From an uncultured Anaerolineae bacterium (lineage in GTDB: Bacteria; Chloroflexota; Anaerolineae; J036; Brachytrichaceae), in assembly GCA_937959265.1 (NCBI GenBank), contig CALGMA010000011.1, forward strand, positions 1 to 64,000: 64,000 bases of DNA. Direction: 5' to 3'. The stretch's first letter is position 1. The number at the start of each line of letters is the position of its first letter. Both the position numbers and the translations under genes were made by a program. The notes under the pieces were generated by a model, which searched no databases, had not been told where the DNA came from, and saw only the letters and a program-made list of their open reading frames with translations. Shown one piece after another: positions 27,358 to 35,165 of the stretch.

Positions 27358-28251
27358 CTAGAGTGGCGCTTTGAAATCATAGAAGTTATCCTCTGCGTGC
27401 CAGCGCGTGCCATCCGTGTCGCATACCAGCATATCGCCCTCGCGCCGCAGCGGCTGCCCGGAGCGCGGACTGCGGAAGATCCCCTCGCCGCCCAGCGCTG
27501 CGCCTTCACCTTCGGCTTCGTGGCCCTGGCCGGCGGCCACCGATTGCACGAACACGCTGGGCGAGAGCAACGCCAGCGAGGCTGTGCGCTGGAGCGCTGC
27601 ATCTATGCGCACCATCGTCCTGAGTGGCAGGGCGCGTTTGAAGAACCCGGCGCGCAGGTAGGATGCGGTCCGCTTGGTGCGAACGTCGAAGCCGGCGTTG
27701 CGTAAAGCTTGCAACATCCACTGCGGATGGAAGTCAAAGTTGAGTGTCGCGAACTCGACCGGCTCGGGCGAATAGGGGTTCCAGGATTGGCGCCGCGCTA
27801 GGTAGCGCATCATCGCCTTCAGGTTGCGTTTGTTGGCGAATTCGAGCACGAACGTCCCGCCGGGTGCGATGGCGCGCCGGATCTGCGTCAGCGCAGCCGG
27901 CACGTCGGCGATGTGATGGATGACGCGAATCATCGTGGCAGCGCTGAGCACACCAGGCGCGAACGGCAGATGATAGATGTCGGCAGCGACGAATTTGAAG
28001 CGCGGGTTGTGCCCCCACTGCTGCATCGCTTCTTCGAGCAACGAGCGGGAGTAGTCCAGCAGGATCACCTCATCGTAGCCGGCATAGAGATCGGCCAGGC
28101 GGCCGAAGCCGGCGCCGAATTCGGCCATGCGCGCGCCGCGTGGCGGCAGCATGTGTGCGATGGCAATGCGCTCGACGGCGTCTTCGTAGGCGCGGTCGGC
28201 GTTCTCCCAGAAGCGCGTGCGGTAGTCCGAACCTTCGTAGTCGCAAATCAT
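27358..28251 (-). CDS. Class I SAM-dependent methyltransferase with degenerate Trm112-like tail
   Basis: A 297-residue protein. Motif I is AEFGAGFGRLADLY, then VILLDYSRSLLEEA, FVAADIYHLPFAPGVL and VIHHIADVPAALTQIRR, the UbiE/Methyltransf_11 pattern. After about residue 255 a short tail (FRSPRSGQPLRREGDMLVC then DGTRWHAEDNFYDF) resembles a Trm112-like domain in which most zinc cysteines are replaced. The substrate is unknown. Its ATG overlaps the stop of the S41 protease gene (ATGA), so it is the last gene of the sigma/kinase/HAD/protease unit. It converges with the PP2C-like gene, leaving 12 bases between them. Confidence 0.85.
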   Translation of the reverse strand: MICDYEGSDYRTRFWENADRAYEDAVERIAIAHMLPPRGARMAEFGAGFGRLADLYAGYDEVILLDYSRSLLEEAMQQWGHNPRFKFVAADIYHLPFAPGVLSAATMIRVIHHIADVPAALTQIRRAIAPGGTFVLEFANKRNLKAMMRYLARRQSWNPYSPEPVEFATLNFDFHPQWMLQALRNAGFDVRTKRTASYLRAGFFKRALPLRTMVRIDAALQRTASLALLSPSVFVQSVAAGQGHEAEGEGAALGGEGIFRSPRSGQPLRREGDMLVCDTDGTRWHAEDNFYDFKAPL

Positions 28252-29570
28252 CGCGATTCGAAATGCTTGAGAGCCGCAGCGAGCACGGGATCGTCTTCCG
28301 CTGTGTACTCATCCCAGCCGAGTGGGATCAGTATGTCTGGCGTCAACCCCTCGCCTTCCCACATCGCCCCATTCGGTAGCCGAAAGGTCTCCTCCGCCAG
28401 CCAAAGCCGCGAACCATCCTCGAAGTCGTGCGAGAGCAAAATCTCGACGTTGCCGGCTGTGGTCTGGCCGATCAGCGTGGCGCGTCCGCCAGCTTGTAGC
28501 GAGCCGGCCAGTACCTCGGCAAAGGACTCCGTCGCAGCACCGATCAGCACCACCAGGGGCACTTGTTGCGAATTGCCGATGGCCGATGCGCGGACGCGAA
28601 TCGGCGTCGTCGTGCCACTGCGCGCAACGAACTCGCCCATATCGCCGCTGGTGAAGATCGCGAGCAAGCCGCGCAAGTTGCCGTAGGTGCCTCCGCCATT
28701 GGTGCGCAGGTCGAGGATGAAACCATCCAGCGCCCCATCCCTCATCAGGTCGCGGATCGCTGCGCGGGAGCGCGGGAGAACGCTGGCCTCGAACAGCGAC
28801 GGCACTTTGAGGTAGCCGATGCGCAGGTCGCCGGCGTCGCCGGTGAACAATCGGTGCTCGATGTGCTCGACGCTCGTCACCTCGTCGCGCTGCACTGCGA
28901 CCAGGCGAGGCGTCTGGCCGGGCGTGCGCACGCGCAGGGTGACTGTCGTCCCGGCATCGCCGCGCAGCAGCCAGGATTGCGACTCACCAGAGGCATCCAC
29001 CGAGGGTTGGCCGTCTATCTCGAGCACATGGTCGTGAGGCCGGATGCCGGCGCGTTCGGCGGGGCTATCGGGCATCACGGTCAGTACATAGATGTAACCT
29101 CGCGCTGCGTTCACGGCGCTCACGATGCCGATGCCGGTGTAGGTGCCGGTGCCTTCGTATTCTGCGTCTTCGTCTTTGGCTTCGTCGGGCGAGAGGAACT
29201 GCGAATGGTCGTCGTTCAGGCCGGCGATCAAGTCGCGCATGGCTTCGTAGAATGCCTCGTCCGTCAAGCCGGCGTTGATGCGCCGTTGGATCTCAGCGCG
29301 TGCAGCCTGCCAGTCGAAGCCGTTGAAGTCCGGATAGATGTAGCGTTCGTTGACGGTGCGCCACAGTTTGCGGAAGATGCGTTGTTGGCGCGCTGTGGTG
29401 TTGGCGGTGACGCTGGCGGTCGGCGCAGGCGTCATGCGAAGTGACTGGGCCGGCGGCGCTGCGTGGCCGGATGCGAATAAAGGCAGCGCTGCGCCCAGGC
29501 CGGCGAAGGCGAGCACCAGGGCGAGGCCAGCGGATGCGTAGTGCAAGGCGAAACGCGATCGAGTGTCCAT
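28248..29570 (-). CDS. S41 family (C-terminal processing-like) protease, exported
   Basis: A 440-residue protein with an N-terminal signal or anchor (ASAGLALVLAFAGLGAALP). A PDZ region follows (about 130-230, including GIGIVSAVNAARGYIYVLTV). The S41 catalytic domain has GFILDLRTNGGGTYGNL and ATESFAEVLAG, whose Ser is the probable nucleophile (about residue 348). The next motif reads TTAGNVEI, where CtpA-type enzymes have GKG, so the catalytic Lys is absent. That is the pattern of the IRBP/tricorn-like branch, which uses other catalytic partners. It probably degrades or trims exported proteins. It follows the HAD gene by four bases. Confidence 0.85.
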   Translation of the reverse strand: MDTRSRFALHYASAGLALVLAFAGLGAALPLFASGHAAPPAQSLRMTPAPTASVTANTTARQQRIFRKLWRTVNERYIYPDFNGFDWQAARAEIQRRINAGLTDEAFYEAMRDLIAGLNDDHSQFLSPDEAKDEDAEYEGTGTYTGIGIVSAVNAARGYIYVLTVMPDSPAERAGIRPHDHVLEIDGQPSVDASGESQSWLLRGDAGTTVTLRVRTPGQTPRLVAVQRDEVTSVEHIEHRLFTGDAGDLRIGYLKVPSLFEASVLPRSRAAIRDLMRDGALDGFILDLRTNGGGTYGNLRGLLAIFTSGDMGEFVARSGTTTPIRVRASAIGNSQQVPLVVLIGAATESFAEVLAGSLQAGGRATLIGQTTAGNVEILLSHDFEDGSRLWLAEETFRLPNGAMWEGEGLTPDILIPLGWDEYTAEDDPVLAAALKHFESR

Positions 29571-29574
29571 CGGG

Positions 29575-30306
29575 TCAGCGAACGCTGCTTACGGCCTGGC
29601 GCGTTTCGATCAAGCTGAGCACGTCCCTCAGGTGTCTGACGCGCGTCGTGTAGTAGCGCTCGAATACGTTGCGCGGGTCAATCAAGATCGCGTCCATGCC
29701 GACATTCAACGCGCCGATCACATCGGCGAAGAAGTTGTCGCCGACGTACACCGCTTCTGAGGGTGCGACGTTGCCGACCATCTCCAGCGCGCGATAGAAG
29801 ATGCGAGGATCCGGCTTGTAGCAACCGGCCTGGCCGGCCGAGAGCGTGAACGCAAAGAACTGGCGAATGCCGTATTGCTCCACGAACGGGTCGAGCGGCT
29901 CTTCGCGGTTCGACACCAGGCCGAGCGTGTAGCCTGCGTCGCAGAGCGTCTGCAACACCAGGCGGGTGTCGGCAAATACCACATCTTGTGGTTCGTATCC
30001 GTCGAACAAGTCCTGGATGCGATGGGCGCAATCTGCGCAGTCGCGTGCGACGTTCATTGCGTTGAGCAGAATCTGGTTGTAGTTCACCCAAAAGCCGCGC
30101 TGGTCGTAACGCGCCATGTCGGCGTCCACGCGATCGCTGGCCCAGTAGCGGTGCGCTTCGCGCTCGCAGATCTTGATCTGCTCTTCGGTGAGGGCAATGC
30201 CGACCCGCCCGGCGTATTCCACGAATGCTTCGAAGCCTTCGGGTTGGTTCGCGCGCAGGGTGCCGTCGAGGTCGAAGAGCACGGCTTGGTATCTTCGGGT
30301 GTGCAT
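29575..30306 (-). CDS. HAD-superfamily hydrolase
   Basis: A 243-residue phosphatase-type protein. Motif I is FDLDGTL (nucleophile Asp12, Asp14), motif II is LVSNREEP, motif III is Lys in CYKPDPRIF, and motif IV is VYVGDNFFADV. A helical cap lies between motifs I and II (about 25-110). Small phosphorylated metabolites are the usual substrates; the specific one cannot be told. I use ATG at 30306; an in-frame TTG at 30327 would add seven residues. A TAATAT box about 30 bases upstream suggests it may have its own promoter, though it also follows the kinase gene on the same strand. Confidence 0.88.
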   Translation of the reverse strand: MHTRRYQAVLFDLDGTLRANQPEGFEAFVEYAGRVGIALTEEQIKICEREAHRYWASDRVDADMARYDQRGFWVNYNQILLNAMNVARDCADCAHRIQDLFDGYEPQDVVFADTRLVLQTLCDAGYTLGLVSNREEPLDPFVEQYGIRQFFAFTLSAGQAGCYKPDPRIFYRALEMVGNVAPSEAVYVGDNFFADVIGALNVGMDAILIDPRNVFERYYTTRVRHLRDVLSLIETRQAVSSVR

Positions 30307-30393
30307 GGGGGAGTCGCTCTCAAGCAAGTTTGAACAAAGATATTACCATGCAGCCAGTGGATGGGCAGACCGATTGATGCGATCCGACCCTCT

Positions 30394-31599
30394 TTACTCT
30401 TCGCGCGGCACAGTGAAATAGAAGGTTGTGCCTTTGCCCAGCGTGCTCTCGGCCCAGATGCGCCCACCGTGCGCTTCGACGATATGTTTGGCGATGGCCA
30501 GGCCGAGGCCAGTGCCACCCTGGCCGCGTGCGCGATCCACTTTGTAGAAGCGTTCGAAGATACGCGGCAACTCCTCGCGCGGAATGCCTACACCGGTATC
30601 GCGCACGCCGACGATCAGTACATCCTCCACAGTCAAATCTAAGCCGTTAGGGTCGGCGCGCAGTTTTTGAAGTTGTCTGTCTGCTTCCTCGTCCGCAAGG
30701 ACGAAAACGGTGATCTGTCCCTGCGGCGTGAACTTGATCGCGTTGTGCAGCAGGTTGGAGAGCACGCGCCGGATCTGGTCAGGATCGAACAAGCCCCGCT
30801 GCGCTTCGGGGACGGTATTGATCATGCGCAACCCGGCCCGTTCAGCCTGCGGCAACAGGCGGGTAATAGCCGTGCTGACGACTTCGTGCAGCGAGGCGCG
30901 CAGCATGCGCATCGGCATCTGGCCCGATTCAATCTGCGTCAACTCCGAAAGCTCCTGCACCAACTGGGTGAGCGACTCGGTCTGGTCTTGCATTTGCCCG
31001 AGCAGGCGTTGTTGCGCAGGTGTGATGTTGGCAGATTCAGCGCGAAAGGTGTCGAGCAGTAGGCTCATTGCGGTGAGTGGGGTGCGCAGTTCATGCGAGA
31101 TGTTTGCAACGAAGTCGCGCCGGGCGCGGCCCAGGCGTTGTAGTTCGCTCACGTCGCGCAGCACGAGCACCGCGCCGCCCTCGAAGCGGGTGGCCTGTGC
31201 GCGGAACAGGCGGTTGTGCAAAGCCAACTCGCGCGGCAGTTCGGCGCGTCCAGCAATCGCGTCGCCAGCCAGGCTATCCAGCTCATACGAGCGGGTCGCT
31301 TCGATCAGGCTGTGACCGACTTTGCAAATCCCGAGCCGGTCGGCGGCGTTATTGCAGGCGACGACGCGCCGGTCATCATCTACGAAGACGACCGGATCGA
31401 ACACCGTCTCGCCCAGCGCCTCTTTGGCTGACTGGCATTGTTCGAGTTCGCCGCTGGTCGTGTCGAGTTGCCGGCGCAACTGGCGCATGGCGTCGCTCAG
31501 ACGTGTCATCTCATCGAAGGTGCGACTGAGTCGCACCAGCAAGATGATAACGACGAGAAACGAAACGGCGATAACGCCGATCATGAGTGCTGTATCCAT
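30394..31599 (-). CDS. Orphan sensor histidine kinase (PhoR/WalK type)
   Basis: A 401-residue protein. One N-terminal membrane helix (about 4-23) is followed by a coiled coil (about 25-62) and a PAS domain (about 63-150, DPVVFVDDDRRVVACN). The HisKA domain has ISHELRTPL with phospho-acceptor His169. The HATPase domain includes NLLHNAIKF, VRDTGVGIP and GTGLGLAIAKHIVEAHGG. It has no large external sensor, so sensing is probably membrane or cytosolic (PAS). No response regulator is adjacent; instead the upstream genes are an ECF sigma factor and a tiny membrane protein, which is an unusual setting. Confidence 0.92.
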   Translation of the reverse strand: MDTALMIGVIAVSFLVVIILLVRLSRTFDEMTRLSDAMRQLRRQLDTTSGELEQCQSAKEALGETVFDPVVFVDDDRRVVACNNAADRLGICKVGHSLIEATRSYELDSLAGDAIAGRAELPRELALHNRLFRAQATRFEGGAVLVLRDVSELQRLGRARRDFVANISHELRTPLTAMSLLLDTFRAESANITPAQQRLLGQMQDQTESLTQLVQELSELTQIESGQMPMRMLRASLHEVVSTAITRLLPQAERAGLRMINTVPEAQRGLFDPDQIRRVLSNLLHNAIKFTPQGQITVFVLADEEADRQLQKLRADPNGLDLTVEDVLIVGVRDTGVGIPREELPRIFERFYKVDRARGQGGTGLGLAIAKHIVEAHGGRIWAESTLGKGTTFYFTVPREE

Positions 31600-31629
31600 G
31601 TGTTGTGCACGCTATCCGCTGGCGGGGAC

Positions 31630-31872
31630 TCACCTGCGGTGGCGCAGGTAGAACAACGTTGCCACAAGCGAGATCGTAGAAAGTGCTGCTGCTGCCAGCA
31701 CGCTGCGCTTCACCCATGCCGGCAGCGGACGGGCAACGGGTGAATACATCAGCTCCTGCTTGGCGCGCAAGACGAACTCGGGGCGAGGCGCAACTGGCGC
31801 GACCGCGGCGCTGAGCCGGCGCTCCAGCCAGGCGATGTCCTCGGGGGTGAGTTTCGGCGTTGCGTGTGTCAT
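31630..31872 (-). CDS. 80-residue single-helix membrane protein, candidate sigma-factor regulator
   Basis: An 80-residue protein whose N-terminal 50 residues are soluble and partly amphipathic (EDIAWLERRLSAAVA). One membrane helix (about 57-76, VLAAAALSTISLVATLFYL) and a basic RHRR end follow, so it is tail-anchored with the N-terminus inside. It starts five bases after the ECF sigma factor stop. Small membrane proteins directly downstream of ECF sigma genes are often anti-sigma factors; this one lacks the zinc-binding HxxxCxxC signature, so the role is only suggested by position. Confidence 0.7.
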   Translation of the reverse strand: MTHATPKLTPEDIAWLERRLSAAVAPVAPRPEFVLRAKQELMYSPVARPLPAWVKRSVLAAAALSTISLVATLFYLRHRR

Positions 31873-31877
31873 GTGCG

Positions 31878-32540
31878 TTACTGTGTACGTGGGCGTTCCA
31901 GTTCGTCCATGATCTCGCGCAATTGCAGCAATGTGCGGTGATACAGCGATTTGACTGCGCCTTCGCTGCGGTTCATGATCTGGCCGATTTCGGCATTCTG
32001 CAATTGTTCGACGAACTTGAGCACGATCAGATGTTGTCGTTCCTGGGGCAACATGCGAATGGCTTGGAGCAGCCGCTGACGATCTCGCTCGCCATCAATG
32101 CGCTGATCCGTGTCCGCGTGATCTACTTGTGAGGCCGGCTCGTGCAGCGTTTCCACTTCATCGAGCGGTATAGAGGGGCGACGGCTGTTGTCGCGATGGA
32201 AGTTGGCCACCACGTTGTGCGCGATGCGATACAGCCAGGCGGTGAACGGCACGCCGCGATCGTTGTAGTTGTGGATGTGCTTCAGTGCGCGGGCAAACAC
32301 ACGCGCCGTCAGGTCTTCTGCATCCTCCACGCTGCCGACGCGATAGAAGACGTAGCGGTAGATCGCCGCAACGTGGCGCTCGTAGAGCGCGCCAAATGCC
32401 TCGCGATCTGTCCTTGCGCGCCGGACCAATGCCTGGTCACTTTCGCCGGCGAACGGATCGGCCGTCGCGTGGTCTGACTCCGTCGCTGTCAGGGCATTCG
32501 ACTCGGCCTCACGCGTAGGAGATGACGTGAGAGTAGGCAT
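31878..32540 (-). CDS. ECF-type RNA polymerase sigma factor
   Basis: A 220-residue sigma-70 family protein with an acidic, probably disordered N-terminus of about 35 residues. Region 2 has FGALYERHVAAIYRYVFYRV, DAEDLTARVFARAL and FTAWLYRIAHNVVANFHR. After a linker, region 4 has LPQERQHLIVLKFVEQLQNA and IGQIMNRSEGAVKSLYHR, the helix-turn-helix for -35 recognition. It heads a leftward unit with the 80-residue membrane protein and the histidine kinase. A TATAAT lies 22 bases upstream of its ATG, with AGGAAC as a moderate ribosome site. Confidence 0.93.
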   Translation of the reverse strand: MPTLTSSPTREAESNALTATESDHATADPFAGESDQALVRRARTDREAFGALYERHVAAIYRYVFYRVGSVEDAEDLTARVFARALKHIHNYNDRGVPFTAWLYRIAHNVVANFHRDNSRRPSIPLDEVETLHEPASQVDHADTDQRIDGERDRQRLLQAIRMLPQERQHLIVLKFVEQLQNAEIGQIMNRSEGAVKSLYHRTLLQLREIMDELERPRTQ

Positions 32541-32562
32541 GCAGAAAGTTCCTACTCGCGAA

Positions 32563-32570
32563 ATTATAAT
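32563..32570. promoter_or_regulatory. Self-complementary ATTATAAT serving as back-to-back -10 boxes
   Basis: ATTATAAT is its own reverse complement, so it offers TATAAT on both strands: 32565-32570 rightward toward the glycosyltransferase and 32563-32568 leftward toward the ECF sigma gene. The rightward ATG at 32582 is only 11 bases away, implying a very short leader. The two promoters cannot be occupied at once. Confidence 0.5.
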
Positions 32571-32581
32571 TTCTATTGCGC

Positions 32582-33523
32582 ATGCTCATCTCCGTGGTCA
32601 TTCCGAATTGGAATGGCGCACCTCACCTGCCGGTATGCCTGAATGCGTTACGCCGACAGACGCTGCCGCCGTTGGAAGTCATCCTGGTGGACAATGCTTC
32701 ACAGGACGAGTCGCGCTGCCTTGTGGCCGAGTCCTTCCCCGAGGTGAAGCTGCTGGCGCTGCCGGAGAATCTCCGCTTCGCCGGCGCATGCAACGCCGGC
32801 ATCCGCGCAGCCAGCCTGTCGGCCGAGGCCATCGCGCTTCTGAACAACGATACAGAAGCGGATGCGCGCTGGCTGGAGCATGTGGCGCGCTGCTTTCACG
32901 ATCATCCTGATGCCGGCTTTGTGGCCAGTAAGCTGCGCTTGTTCGACCGGCGCGACCACCTGCACAGCGCGGGCGATTTCTACTCGGTGCGCGGCGTGCC
33001 GGGCAACCGCGGCGTGTGGCAACTGGACGACGGCCGATTTGACGTCGAGTATGTCTTTGGGGCGTGTGGCGCGGCGGCCGTGTACCGGCGCGCCATGTTG
33101 GACGTGATCGGGCTGCTGGACGAGCGATTCCAGTTCTCGTGCGAGGACGTGGACCTGGCTTGGCGAGCACAGTTAGCCGGCTACAAGTGTGCCTTCGCCC
33201 ACGATGCCATCGTCTATCACAAAGTCAGTGCGACTGGTGGTGGCGTGATCAACAGCTACTACGATGGCCGCAATTTCATCTGGCTGCTGGCCAAGGACGT
33301 GCCGGGCGAGGTGATCCGCGCGCACTTCGGCGCGATCGTCGGTGAACAGTTGCGCATCACCTGGAGCGCGCTGCGGGCCTGGCGTGGGCAAGCAGCGCGC
33401 AACCGGCTTAAGGGCCAGCTTGCCGGCTTGCTTGGCATCCCGTGCATGTTGCGCGCCCGTCGCGAGGTGCAGCGGGCGCGCGTGATTTCTTCGGAGGCGC
33501 TGTGCGCGCTCCTGACGGCTTGA
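32582..33523 (+). CDS. Family 2 glycosyltransferase (rhamnosyltransferase-like)
   Basis: A 313-residue GT-A enzyme. [21 protein letters not shown] opens the nucleotide-sugar domain, VDNASQDES is the second motif, LLNNDTEAD is the DXD-like metal site, and EDVDLAWR near residue 195 is the catalytic-base region. The profile is that of the GT2 group adding sugars to cell-surface polysaccharides. ATG at 32582 is preferred over a TTG at 32576 that would add two residues. There is no Shine-Dalgarno; a TATAAT ends 11 bases before the start. It faces the broken PD40 gene convergently. Confidence 0.9.
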   Translation: MLISVVIPNWNGAPHLPVCLNALRRQTLPPLEVILVDNASQDESRCLVAESFPEVKLLALPENLRFAGACNAGIRAASLSAEAIALLNNDTEADARWLEHVARCFHDHPDAGFVASKLRLFDRRDHLHSAGDFYSVRGVPGNRGVWQLDDGRFDVEYVFGACGAAAVYRRAMLDVIGLLDERFQFSCEDVDLAWRAQLAGYKCAFAHDAIVYHKVSATGGGVINSYYDGRNFIWLLAKDVPGEVIRAHFGAIVGEQLRITWSALRAWRGQAARNRLKGQLAGLLGIPCMLRARREVQRARVISSEALCALLTA

Positions 33524-33531
33524 AGGCCCGC

Positions 33532-35070
33532 TCAGCGTAGGACGATCGGCATCACCGTACGTTCGCCTATCTGCACCGCACCTGCGCACGTGGCCGACTG
33601 GCCGCCCGGATTGATGATGGTGACGTCGTAGAGACCGGGCAGCGTGCCGGCTGGCACCGTGGCGCGCACCGTCGTCTCATCCACGAACTGCACGTCGCTC
33701 AGCAATATGTTGCCGAGCTTCACCGATGGTGGAGCGATGAAGTTCAGGCCGGTGAGGGTGATCGGCGTGCCGGACTGGCTGACCGGCAGTTTGGCGGGCG
33801 TCACCTGGGTCAGCACCGGCGTGTTCCATTCGCCTAGCGAGACGGCGTCCAGCCAGGCTTCGGCATAGGGCGCGCCGGCGGCTTGCGCCAATTCGATAGT
33901 GATGGTCACGGTCTTGCCGGCCCAGGCGCTCATGTCCAGCCACTGCAGCGCCCAGTCGCCGGCAGGCGTCTTCTTCTCCAGTGGGGTCTGCGTCCCTGCG
34001 TCGTCGGTCACCTTCACACCCAGGGCCGAGTCGTAGGATGGCAAGGCGCCGCGCATCTGGTGCATGAAGGCGAGCGTCGACTTGTTCGTGCCAGTGGGTA
34101 CCGTTGCGATCTGGCTGATCGCCGAAGCGCCGGCCTGGTTCGCTAACGGGATGCGCATGATCATCGTGTCTAGGAGCGGACGGACGAAGAGAAAGACGTC
34201 GCCGGATGGCCCGACTGTCGGTTGTAGCCACAATCGTTGATTTGCCCAATGCAGCGACGTCGTTGAAGTAGTCGCCGTTGAGATCTGCGCTGAACGCGAT
34301 ATCTGGCGAGGTATACAAGTTGGGGGATGACTCGTATACCGGCGTATCCAAGAAGCGCAGTGGCACTGAGGCGGTCGTCTGCGCACCGTTCGCGATGTCA
34401 TGCCTGATCAACTGCCCGTCGGTCGCGTTAACGGCGCGCACCCAGGCGATGTAATCGTTCGCCGGCGACCACGTGGGCGCGAAGTCAGGGTTCGGGTGAT
34501 TGCTAATGCGCGTCTGCCCGCTGCCGTTCGCGTTCATCGTGTAGATCTCGATGTTGCCGTCCCGGTTCGTCGAGAAGGCGATCTGCGTCCCATCTGCCGA
34601 CCAGACCGGCTCGCGCTCGTCGGACGGTGTATTGGTCAGTTGCTGCAGTCCACTGCCGTCCCAGTTCATCACATACAGGTCGAAGTTGCCGGTGCGGTTG
34701 GATGCGAAGACGATCTTCTGGCCGTTGCGGCTGAGCCGCGGTTCGATGTCGGTGGCCGGCGTCACCGTCAGGCGCAGCACGCTGCTGCCGTCGCCGTTGG
34801 CGCGGTAGATCTCCAGTTGCCGTCACGGAACGACTGGAAGACGATGCGTGTGCCGGTTGCGACATTCTGGGCCGCTTGCGCCTCGGCACGCTCGAAGGAT
34901 AGGGGCGCTTTGTCTGTCGGGGTGGGCTCGGGGATGGCCAGCCCGGCGCGCGCCTGCCACTGGGCGGTTTTGATTGTGGCGATCGGGGGATTAGAGGGTT
35001 GGGCAAATGTGGGGACGATGGTTGTGGTGAGCCAAGTCAGTGCGATGAACGGTAGTATGACCCTGTTCAT
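33532..35070 (-). pseudogene. Secreted PD40-repeat / IPT-domain protein, broken by two frameshifts
   Basis: The gene begins MNRVILPFIALTWLTTTIVP (signal peptide, 35070) and reads to RIVFQSFRDGNW. There one base appears lost: AACTGGAGATC, where a G more would restore GNWEIYRANGDG. The frame then continues with TolB-type PD40 repeats (IVFASNRTGNFDLYVMNWDG, IAFSTNRDGNIEIYTMNANG) to ADLNGDYFNDVAALGKS. Near 34225-34245 the frame shifts again into LWLQPTVGPSGDVFLFVRPL, then a jelly-roll-like stretch and a C-terminal IPT/TIG domain (TQVTPAKLPVSQSGTPITLT). Restored length is about 512 residues. The product would be exported and probably binds carbohydrate or protein. Either a decaying gene or sequencing error; the frames are otherwise well preserved. 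Confidence 0.75.
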
Positions 35071-35165
35071 ACTCGGGATACTCCTGATTCAACATCTCCT
35101 CTTCTCGTCCGGTATTCAGTTGTGAATGTAGTTTAGCGTGCGGTGTCGCGCGCCGCAAAACCAGC

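Noticed and set aside
34503-35006. A 167-codon open frame on the minus strand within the broken PD40 gene
   Set aside because: It is the third frame, with Pro/Arg-rich text; the real segments are the signal-peptide, PD40 and IPT frames.
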